A stretch of DNA of 5,403 bases from an uncultured Collinsella sp. Lineage in GTDB: Bacteria; Actinomycetota; Coriobacteriia; Coriobacteriales; Coriobacteriaceae. Positions 1 through 4,634 of this stretch are shown here, in pieces. How positions within the stretch are numbered: position 1 is the stretch's first letter; each line of letters begins with the position of its first letter. The translations under genes were made by a program, and so were the position numbers. The notes under the pieces are model-generated. The model made no database searches, was not told the DNA's origin, and saw nothing but the letters and a program-made list of their open reading frames with translations. The DNA lies in assembly GCA_902494605.1 (NCBI GenBank), contig CABUUG010000125.1, positions 1-5,403 on the forward strand, given 5' to 3'.

Positions 1-89
1 CCGTGCGCGGGCGCCCGGTCGGCGGCCCGTTCTGGGCGCGCCTCAATCGTAGCCCGAGACGGTCCCGGGCTGACAATTTCGACTGTAAT

Positions 90-170
90 GGACGTTCTTT
101 AATAACTAGTCGTTTAAGAACATCCCCAAGAGCTAGTCAAGAACGTCCCCAAAAGCTCGTTGTTTGGGAC
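90..170. repeat. Short tandem and inverted repeat cluster
   Basis: A 22-base unit occurs twice in tandem at 116-137 and 139-160 with a 23-base period; the copies differ at three positions and share the core AAGAAC(A/G)TCCCCAA. A 10-base inverted copy, GGACGTTCTT, lies at 90-99 and matches AAGAACGTCC at 139-148 exactly. The end of copy two can fold with TTTGGGAC at 163-170 through one bulge. CTAGTC is also repeated at 106-111 and 133-138. The stretch is much more AT-rich than the DNA at 1-70. It could be binding sites, a degraded intergenic repeat or part of a weak terminator; nothing in the sequence decides this. Confidence 0.6.
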
Positions 171-195
171 AGTCTTTGGTGGTGAAGCGCGGAGA

Positions 196-297
196 CGGCT
201 TTACGAGGGGCCCAGGTTGGCGCGAAAGAGGAGTGAAGCGTACTTGGGTACGCGAGCGACGAATGAACGCCAAGATGGGGTGGGGCTCGTAAAGCCG
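196..297. repeat. Nested inverted-repeat element, possible structured RNA
   Basis: A perfect 12-base inverted repeat (CGGCTTTACGAG at 196-207, CTCGTAAAGCCG at 286-297) encloses further paired segments in the correct nested order: CCCA 211-214 with TGGG 276-279, TTGGCG 217-222 with CGCCAA 268-273, and an apical hairpin GCGTAC-TTGG-GTACGC at 238-253. The whole folds into a long interrupted stem of about 100 nucleotides. It starts only 7 bases beyond the stop codon of the minus-strand transporter gene, so it may be its 3' UTR or an independent small RNA. No T-run follows either arm, so a simple intrinsic terminator is unlikely. A mobile repeat element or a Coriobacteriia-specific RNA motif are alternatives. 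I do not recognise the family. Confidence 0.55.
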
Positions 298-303
298 AGC
301 GGG

Positions 304-876
304 TTAGTTGAGCTTCAGGGCCTTCTGGATGGGCAGATAGAGGGCGCCGACCAGAATGGCGTTAAAGACGGCGGTCATGGCGACGACGGGCAACATGGCG
401 GCGGCGAGCTCGCCGACCACGCCGAGCATGGCCATCTTGATGATCATGAAGATGACGCCGGAGACAAAGGTGGTCAGGAAGGTTGCGACAATGGCGATGG
501 CGGGCTTGACCTGACCGTTCTTGCCAGCGGCGTTGACGATGCCGGCCATGAGCACGGCGGCGATGCCCTCGGCGGCAAAATCGACGAACGGCGAAGTGGT
601 GGTGATCTGGATCGCGGCAGCCGAGATGAGGCCAATAACGAGCGCCTGGCCGATGTTGGGGCGAACGACCAGGATGGTGAGGCAGAAGGCCGAGATGATG
701 AACTCGGGGCTGATCATGCCGCCCGAGATGCCCGAGATGGCCTTGCCGACGGTGAAGTTGAGGATGAAGCCGGCAGCGAGCAGGATGGCGAGCAGGACGA
801 GGGCGCGGACGTCGAGTTTGCCGCGGTCGGCGGTCTGGACGGTGCGGGGCTGGGCGGCGGTGGTGTTCTGAGACAT
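304..876 (-). CDS. trpP: TrpP-like tryptophan transporter (polytopic membrane protein)
   Basis: A 190-residue integral membrane protein, probably importing tryptophan across the cytoplasmic membrane. After a polar N-terminus (residues 1-20) there are about six hydrophobic segments near 25-44, 56-71, 74-92, 97-116, 125-148 and 155-182. The pattern of SPEF near 57, the TTTSPF stretch near 92-97 and VSG near 138-140 recalls small TrpP/ECF S-component-like carriers; this is from memory of the family, not a search. The start at 874-876 is chosen because AAGGA sits 8 bases upstream; an in-frame ATG at 904-906 lacks a good ribosome site. The substrate is inferred mainly from the upstream leader peptide with three Trp codons and the terminator, which would raise expression when charged tRNA-Trp is scarce. 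No ECF energising genes are visible here. Family moderately sure, substrate fairly likely. Confidence 0.75.
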   Translation of the reverse strand: MSQNTTAAQPRTVQTADRGKLDVRALVLLAILLAAGFILNFTVGKAISGISGGMISPEFIISAFCLTILVVRPNIGQALVIGLISAAAIQITTTSPFVDFAAEGIAAVLMAGIVNAAGKNGQVKPAIAIVATFLTTFVSGVIFMIIKMAMLGVVGELAAAMLPVVAMTAVFNAILVGALYLPIQKALKLN

Positions 877-881
877 GGTGA

Positions 882-888
882 AAATCCT
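882..888 (-). promoter_or_regulatory. Shine-Dalgarno deciding the trpP start
   Basis: On the minus strand GAAAGGA precedes the ATG at 874-876 with a spacer of about 8 bases. This favours the 190-residue product over the 200-residue reading that starts at 906. Confidence 0.7.
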
Positions 889-922
889 TTCGGAAGAGGA
901 GTGCAAGAGAAAAGCGGAGGCG

Positions 923-1052
923 CGTGATGCGAATGCGATCGGGCTCGAGATAGAAAAAGGCCCCCGGTCGAAACCGGAGGCCTTCCAATCACCTAGAGCG
1001 CAAAAACAGGCGTGAGGGACTCACTGTCGACCGATCGTATTCGCATCACGCC
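923..1052 (-). promoter_or_regulatory. Tryptophan attenuation leader RNA: alternative pairings
   Basis: Several mutually exclusive pairings can be read in the minus-strand transcript. (1) GGCGTGA at 1046-1052, directly after and touching the last Trp codon, pairs with TCACGCC at 1009-1015. (2) CGGTCGA at 1027-1033, at the end of the leader peptide, pairs with TCGACCG at 965-971, which is the loop and 3' arm of the terminator. (3) CGTGATGCGAATACGATCGG at 1031-1050 pairs 19 of 20 with 923-942, beyond the terminator. A ribosome stalled on the Trp codons would leave 1027-1033 free to disrupt the terminator, and one reaching the stop codon would cover it. The pairings are seen; the switching logic is inferred. 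Confidence 0.65.
957..984 (-). terminator. Intrinsic terminator of the trp leader (attenuator)
   Basis: On the minus strand AAGGCCTCCGGT and ACCGGGGGCCTT form a 12-base-pair stem with one G-U pair, capped by the stable tetraloop TTCG and followed directly by TTTCTATC, so the T-run continues out of the stem. It lies between the leader-peptide stop codon and the transporter start, where a Trp attenuator terminator is expected. Confidence 0.9.
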
Positions 1053-1089
1053 ACCACCAGTTGTTGAGAGACTTCATCGTGTTCTTCAT
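1021..1089 (-). CDS. Trp leader peptide (22 aa, three consecutive Trp)
   Basis: A 22-residue reading frame starts MKNTMKSLNN, continues with WWW encoded by TGG TGG TGG at 1051-1059, and ends RDANTIGRQ followed by TGA. AAAGGAG at 1098-1104 is a strong ribosome site 8 bases before the ATG. Three adjacent Trp codons, the strong ribosome site, the terminator about 37 bases past the stop codon and a membrane transporter gene beyond it are the signature of a leader peptide whose translation senses charged tRNA-Trp. The peptide itself probably has no function beyond ribosome stalling. It is too short for usual gene finders. Confidence 0.92.
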   Translation of the reverse strand: MKNTMKSLNNWWWRDANTIGRQ

Positions 1090-1147
1090 GTTGGTGGCTC
1101 CTTTCGTGATGCCATGGCGCGGTCGCACCTAGTTGCTGTTGTGCTGC

Positions 1148-1156
1148 ACTATAGCA
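1148..1156 (-). promoter_or_regulatory. Candidate extended -10 promoter for the trp leader
   Basis: Minus-strand TGCTATAGT matches an extended -10 (TGn plus TATAGT at 1148-1153). The hexamer 17 bases upstream, TCCCCG, is a poor -35, which suits an extended -10 promoter. Transcription would start near 1141, giving about 50 bases before the leader ATG. The -10 sits in an imperfect dyad, 1142-1149 against 1154-1161 (6 of 8 matching), which could be an operator. Confidence 0.5.
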
Positions 1157-1174
1157 CAGCAAAGTGTGTGCGGG

Positions 1175-1197
1175 GAAATCTTTTTTGAAAAGATTTC
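1175..1197. repeat. AT-rich palindrome between dipeptidase end and trp promoter
   Basis: GAAATCTTTT at 1175-1184 and AAAAGATTTC at 1188-1197 form a perfect 10-base inverted repeat with a 3-base loop. It abuts the -35 position of the trp-leader promoter. It may be a terminator remnant, a bidirectional terminator half or a binding site. Confidence 0.45.
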
Positions 1198-1198
1198 A

Positions 1199-1272
1199 GG
1201 CGGGTTTCCCGCCGGTCAAAAGAGTGGGCTGAGCGGGCGAGAGGCTGCCATTGCTGCCTTGCCCGCTCAGCT
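1199..1272 (-). terminator. Tandem hairpins ending the dipeptidase transcript
   Basis: The first hairpin downstream of the dipeptidase pairs GCTGAGCGGGC and GCCCGCTCAGC (1228-1238 with 1261-1271) around a 22-base loop; CTCTTTTG follows 3 bases after the stem on the minus strand. A second compact hairpin, GGCGGG-loop-CCCGCC, occupies 1199-1213 and runs into TGAAATCTTTT. Either or both can end transcription before the trp-leader promoter. The T-runs are imperfect. Confidence 0.6.
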
Positions 1273-1278
1273 AAGACG

Positions 1279-3210
1279 TTACTCCTTATTGCGACGGTAG
1301 AGGAAGTAACCGCCCGCGGAGATGACGGCAACGCCAGCGATGGCGAATGCGGCCACCATGCGGCCATCAAAACGATCGCCAGTGGTGGGCAGGCCGCCCT
1401 TGGTGTTCGTCTTGTTAGTGGTTACCGTGGTCGTGGTGTCGGACTTGCCAGGCTTCTCAGGCTTGGCGGCCGGCTGCTCGGGCTTAGCGGGCTGCTCGAG
1501 AGTGCCAGGCTGCTCAGGAGTGCCGGGCTGATCCGGGGTGACCGGATCGGTGGCAAGAGCATCCTTGGCGTAGGTGATGGACACCTTGAGGCCGTTGGTC
1601 TCGGTGTTCAGGTCGCTTGGGGTAAAGGGCTGGTCGAAGTTTTCGGCCTTCTGATAGGCGCGCATCTCCTGGAGCAGTGCCTTGCACTTCTTGTAGGTGT
1701 TCTCGGTAGCAGCCTTGCCGGCCTTGTTGGCCAGGGCAGTGCGGCCCTCGGTGGTCGTCTCGGCCAGCATGGCGGCGTCAACTTCCTTGTTCTGCTCGAT
1801 AAGCTCGTTCTGGAGCGCATCGAGGTAGGCACGGACGCTGACACCAAGGGTGTCAGGGTTCTCGAAGCAGAGCGAGCTGATGTCCATAAGGACGTAGTTG
1901 ATTGAGTTCTCGGGCTCCTCGTTGTACACGACGTCAGTCTGGTTGCAGTGATCGAAGGAGACGGTCTGATCGCTGAAGTACGGGCTGACCTCAGTTATCA
2001 GAGCGGAGTACAACGGGATGGCGACGGAGTACGCGGCGCGGGAGAGCATTTCCCACTGGATGGTAGCGACTTCGGGGTCATACCCGCGACGAATCTGGAA
2101 GAGGTTGATCTCGGTGTTGCGCTCGCTGCCGATGCAATATACACCATCAGTGTTCGCGTTGAGGCCAGGGACGTTCTCGCCGCGGTTGCCAAAGGCACGA
2201 ATCAGCTCAAAGGTGCTCCAGCCAGACTTGCCAGGCCTGAAGAACAGGGGCTGGATTTCGCTGACCATGGCTCCCTTTTGGTCAGGTTTTCCATCCTTCT
2301 TTACTGTGATAATGTCGTAATCTGTGCCTTCGGTCAGCTGACTACCAAAATAATCGCGGCCTTGCACATAGCGGGACCACTGGTTTACGCCGGAATCGGC
2401 GAGGCTTTCGCCATACGTTTGGGCGACATCGAATTTGCCGTCAGCGGAGTATTTGGCGAAGCCCTTCTCCACGGGCATGGACTCGATGCCCTCGGAGTGT
2501 AGGCAGTTCTCGGGGTCATCAAGGTCGACATCGTAGTTGAGGCTCCCGATATTAGGGTTGAGCGACGCGACGTCGTCAGCGAGCTTCATGGCGATCCACT
2601 GATGGGCGGAAAGTGTGGCGAACAGCCAGGTCTCGTTGTTGTCGGCGATGATGATCTGGTCGTTGGTGCAGACGCCTTGATCATCGATCAGTCTGCCGAG
2701 AAGCTCGACGCCCTCGCGGGCCGTGGCGCTCTCGCCCAGGATGATGCTGCCGTAACTGTACTCGCCCAGACCCACTTTCTCATCGATGTGGTCTGCTGCA
2801 TCGGCCTCCTCGTTATAGGAAGTGCTTAGCGTGGCAGAGCAGGAGACGCCCTTCTCGTTGATTCCGGCCTCGGAATAGGCGTCGGTGCGACCCATCCAGT
2901 TGGAGGGGTGGTCGCGTACATAGCTGTAACGATAGGTAGGCTTGTTCGAAGTGTATTCAAAAGCAGATTCAATCGAGCTGTACTTAAAGCCAGGTTCGTG
3001 GGCAGGTTCGATGCCGTAGTGCTTAAGATAGCGCTTGCCAAAGTCCTCGGCGCGGCCGTAGTACGTGTTGCCGTCGGCCGTAAGGTTTTTGCCCATGTAC
3101 ATCTGCGTGCAGGCGAGCGCAGACGTCGGCATGGACATGATGGTTGCAGCTCCAAAGGCGAGGCCTATGCCTAGCTTCTTGAGCGCGTTGACGGGGTGAG
3201 TTTTCCTCAT
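1279..3210 (-). CDS. C69-family dipeptidase, LPxTG-anchored surface protein
   Basis: A 643-residue secreted peptidase of the C69 (U34, PepD-like) family, which are Ntn-type cysteine hydrolases releasing amino acids from dipeptides. Residues 1-33 are a signal peptide (basic start MRKTH, hydrophobic core, ending ALA); Cys34 follows directly and is the expected N-terminal nucleophile. The catalytic domain covers about 34-500, with family-typical stretches such as GINEKGV with downstream SATLS, and ADNNETW followed by HQW. Residues 559-589 are a proline-rich spacer, then a Thr-rich run, LPTTG at 607-611, a membrane span at about 618-638 and the tail RRNKE: a complete sortase signal. It is longer than cytosolic PepD because of these additions. 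The ATG at 3208-3210 has GGGAGGG just 3 bases upstream, a tight spacing. It stands alone between terminators. Role inferred: peptide scavenging at the cell wall; the in vivo substrate is unknown. Confidence 0.92.
   Translation of the reverse strand: MRKTHPVNALKKLGIGLAFGAATIMSMPTSALACTQMYMGKNLTADGNTYYGRAEDFGKRYLKHYGIEPAHEPGFKYSSIESAFEYTSNKPTYRYSYVRDHPSNWMGRTDAYSEAGINEKGVSCSATLSTSYNEEADAADHIDEKVGLGEYSYGSIILGESATAREGVELLGRLIDDQGVCTNDQIIIADNNETWLFATLSAHQWIAMKLADDVASLNPNIGSLNYDVDLDDPENCLHSEGIESMPVEKGFAKYSADGKFDVAQTYGESLADSGVNQWSRYVQGRDYFGSQLTEGTDYDIITVKKDGKPDQKGAMVSEIQPLFFRPGKSGWSTFELIRAFGNRGENVPGLNANTDGVYCIGSERNTEINLFQIRRGYDPEVATIQWEMLSRAAYSVAIPLYSALITEVSPYFSDQTVSFDHCNQTDVVYNEEPENSINYVLMDISSLCFENPDTLGVSVRAYLDALQNELIEQNKEVDAAMLAETTTEGRTALANKAGKAATENTYKKCKALLQEMRAYQKAENFDQPFTPSDLNTETNGLKVSITYAKDALATDPVTPDQPGTPEQPGTLEQPAKPEQPAAKPEKPGKSDTTTTVTTNKTNTKGGLPTTGDRFDGRMVAAFAIAGVAVISAGGYFLYRRNKE
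1444..1536 (-). repeat. Proline-rich hexapeptide repeats in the wall spacer
   Basis: Within the dipeptidase gene an 18-base unit encoding P(D/E)QPGT-like hexapeptides recurs: PDQPGT, PEQPGT, LEQPAK, PEQPAAK, PEKPGK (residues 559-589). Such spacers carry anchored proteins through the cell wall. The repeated DNA makes copy number variable between strains. Confidence 0.8.
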
Positions 3211-3229
3211 TTTCCCTCCCAGCGTGCGA

Positions 3230-3253
3230 AAGCCCTCTGTCGCCAGAGGGCTT
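3230..3253 (-). promoter_or_regulatory. 5'-UTR hairpin before the dipeptidase
   Basis: AAGCCCTCTG and CAGAGGGCTT pair over 10 bases with a GCGA (GNRA) loop on the minus strand, ending 9 bases upstream of the GGGAGGG ribosome site. Only TTTC follows, counting bases shared with the stem, so it is a weak terminator. The CCCTC of the 5' arm could also pair with GAGGG in the ribosome site. An mRNA stabiliser or translational control element fits as well. Confidence 0.5.
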
Positions 3254-3355
3254 CAGCCAATAAAGACACCCCATTAGCGTAACGAACTGGAAACAATATT
3301 CATCTATGAAAGACACTTACTCGATAAGCGTGATGAAATATGCGACGAGCGGTTA

Positions 3356-3384
3356 ATTGTACTCAGTTTGTAGCTTTACTTTAA
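3356..3384 (-). promoter_or_regulatory. Weak candidate promoter for the dipeptidase
   Basis: In the 3211-3516 gap, minus-strand TTAAAG (3379-3384) and TACAAT (3356-3361) lie 17 bases apart. This would start transcription near 3349 and give a 5' UTR of about 140 bases containing the hairpin at 3230-3253. The -35 matches consensus at three of six positions only. Apart from this, the hairpin and the terminator at 3446-3480, I see nothing else in the gap. Confidence 0.3.
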
Positions 3385-3445
3385 TAAAGACGCCCTGTAA
3401 TTACTGTAGCCGAATAAAGTAGCTGGGAATGCCTGAAATGAAAAT

Positions 3446-3480
3446 CCCCTGCTGTTTGGCAAATGCATAAACAGCAGGGG
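3446..3480 (-). terminator. Intrinsic terminator of the kinase/mini-protein operon
   Basis: CCCCTGCTGTTT and AAACAGCAGGGG form a perfect 12-base-pair stem with an 11-base loop; on the minus strand ATTTTCATTTC follows. It lies 36 bases after the stop codon of the 30-residue ORF. Confidence 0.85.
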
Positions 3481-3516
3481 AGACGATAATTGGATGAATA
3501 TCATACCAATGTGGAA

Positions 3517-3609
3517 TTACTTCTTCCGGCGGTGGATCACGTTGATCGCATAGCCGACGAGCATGGCCAAAACGATGATGATAAAGCCGAGCAGGGGATT
3601 GTCGTTCAT
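3517..3609 (-). CDS. 30-aa single-span membrane mini-protein
   Basis: A 30-residue frame starts MNDNPLLGF, has a hydrophobic span IIIVLAMLVGYAINV (about residues 10-24) and ends in the basic tail IHRRKK before TAA. The charges suggest N-terminus outside and C-terminus in the cytoplasm. Its ribosome site AGGAGG (3615-3620) is excellent, 5 bases from the ATG, and overlaps the TAG stop codon of the lipid kinase, so the two are very likely co-transcribed and translationally coupled. A strong terminator follows. I do not recognise the family; a small membrane partner of the lipid kinase is a guess from position only. It is below the size limit of ordinary gene calls. Confidence 0.8.
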   Translation of the reverse strand: MNDNPLLGFIIIVLAMLVGYAINVIHRRKK

Positions 3610-3618
3610 AGGGTCCTC

Positions 3619-4536
3619 CTATTTTCCGAGCGGGGAGAATTCGTCGACGATGAGGTCGAGGCATTGCGGAAGCGCGCGGGCTCCAAAGACGCCCGAATTG
3701 CTGGAGATAATCTCGCCATCGAACTGCATGCCCAGCGACGGGGTGCAGGTGATCTTGGCTTCCTTGGTCTGGATGATCTTGAACTGCGGGCGGCCGAGTA
3801 CCTTGCCGGCGGGGTCGAGTGCGGCGGTGATCACAGTCGGTAGAAGCTGCACAGTTTTTACGGGTTCGATGACCGCAATGTCGACCATGCCGTCGTTCAT
3901 GCGGCAGTCGGGGAACAGGTTGATGTCGTTTTGGATGACCGAGGTGTTGCCGGCCATGCAACAGATGCCGTCGAGCTCCTCGACAATGCCGTCATGCTCA
4001 ATCGTAAAGTGCGCCACCGTGGGATTGGGCGTGGCGAGCGCGGAGAGGAAGTAGGCGATCTCGCCGATGTCGTTTTTGGTGGGGGCGGCCTTCATCATGA
4101 TCTCGGCGTCGAAGCCCGAGCCGGCGATGATGATGAAGCCGTGGCGCTTCTCGTTGCCGTTCTCGTCGAGCCAAAAGAGCTCGCCCATGTCCACTTTGAC
4201 CGTGCGACCGGCGCGGCAAGCCTTGGCAAGCGCCGCCGCCTCGGGGGCATTACCGATGTTGTTGAAGAACAGGCAGGCCGTACCGGAGGGGAAGACGAGC
4301 GTGGGGACACCGCATCCGCGCATCTGGTCGAGCACGTTGGAGACGGTGCCGTCGCCGCCCGAGACCACCACGCGATCGAATTCGCGCACGTCTGCCACGG
4401 CGTCCTCGGGCTCCATGCCATCGCCGATAAAGCGCATCACGACCTCGTCGCCGCCCTGCGCGAGGGCGTGCGTAAATGCGTAGATTTCATCTGAGCTGGG
4501 GCCCGATGCCGGGTTGTGGATGATAAGGCAGCGCAT
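3619..4536 (-). CDS. Diacylglycerol/lipid kinase family protein (YegS/DagK-like)
   Basis: A 305-residue cytosolic, membrane-associating lipid kinase of the DAGK catalytic family, which moves a phosphate from ATP to diacylglycerol or a related lipid. Visible motifs in order: HNPASG (7-12), the nucleotide-binding SGGDGT (59-64), PSGTACLFFNN (83-93) at the place of the usual GTxNDFAR, AGSGFDAE (138-145), NDGMVD (214-219) and QFDGE (271-275), whose Glu corresponds to the likely catalytic base region. The length is normal for the family. The ATG at 4534-4536 makes the protein begin just before the first beta strand, as expected; the ribosome site is weak (GGGAA about 8 bases upstream). The 30-residue membrane ORF follows at once. 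The absent Asn-Asp of NDFAR is unusual and may mean another substrate. It could equally act in lipid recycling or on another lipid alcohol; the substrate cannot be read from sequence. Confidence 0.9.
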   Translation of the reverse strand: MRCLIIHNPASGPSSDEIYAFTHALAQGGDEVVMRFIGDGMEPEDAVADVREFDRVVVSGGDGTVSNVLDQMRGCGVPTLVFPSGTACLFFNNIGNAPEAAALAKACRAGRTVKVDMGELFWLDENGNEKRHGFIIIAGSGFDAEIMMKAAPTKNDIGEIAYFLSALATPNPTVAHFTIEHDGIVEELDGICCMAGNTSVIQNDINLFPDCRMNDGMVDIAVIEPVKTVQLLPTVITAALDPAGKVLGRPQFKIIQTKEAKITCTPSLGMQFDGEIISSNSGVFGARALPQCLDLIVDEFSPLGK

Positions 4537-4543
4537 ACTTACG

Positions 4544-4572
4544 TTCCCGTTCTGTGACTAACCGAGTATAGT
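4544..4572 (+). promoter_or_regulatory. Overlapping divergent -10 boxes between kinase and rnd
   Basis: AGTATAGT at 4565-4572 reads TATAGT (4567-4572) rightward and TATACT (4565-4570) leftward. Each is a good -10. Rightward, TTCCCG lies 17 bases upstream (4544-4549), a poor -35; leftward no good -35 is visible. Starts would be near 4579 for rnd and 4558 for the kinase, so the polymerases would compete. Confidence 0.45.
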
Positions 4573-4634
4573 TGTAAGGCAATGCCGATATCCTACCCGT
4601 GTTTTTCGGGCCTAACCTTATTCGATGGGTTGAT

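Noticed and set aside
1..102. Possible C-terminus of a plus-strand gene entering the window (open frames ending at 52 or 102)
   Set aside because: Two competing frames, no recognisable protein and too short to judge. The hairpin AGCCCG/CGGGCT at 51-71 has no T-run.
116..160. CRISPR-like repeats
   Set aside because: Only two imperfect adjacent copies without spacers of regular length and no cas genes.
160..927. Long plus-strand open frame of 255 residues, very rich in Gly and Asp
   Set aside because: It is the antisense shadow of the transporter gene and its leader; composition is not protein-like, there is no ribosome site, and the opposite strand has a clear membrane protein with leader and terminator.
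957..1089. T-box riboswitch before the transporter
   Set aside because: No T-box consensus or stem I is visible, whereas a translated leader with three Trp codons explains the region.
1948..2502. Plus-strand open frame of 184 residues
   Set aside because: Antisense to the C69 dipeptidase catalytic domain; no ribosome site or family resemblance.
4594..4612. CCCG-loop-CGGG hairpin before rnd
   Set aside because: The stem is only 4 bases; T-rich bases lie in the loop rather than after it.
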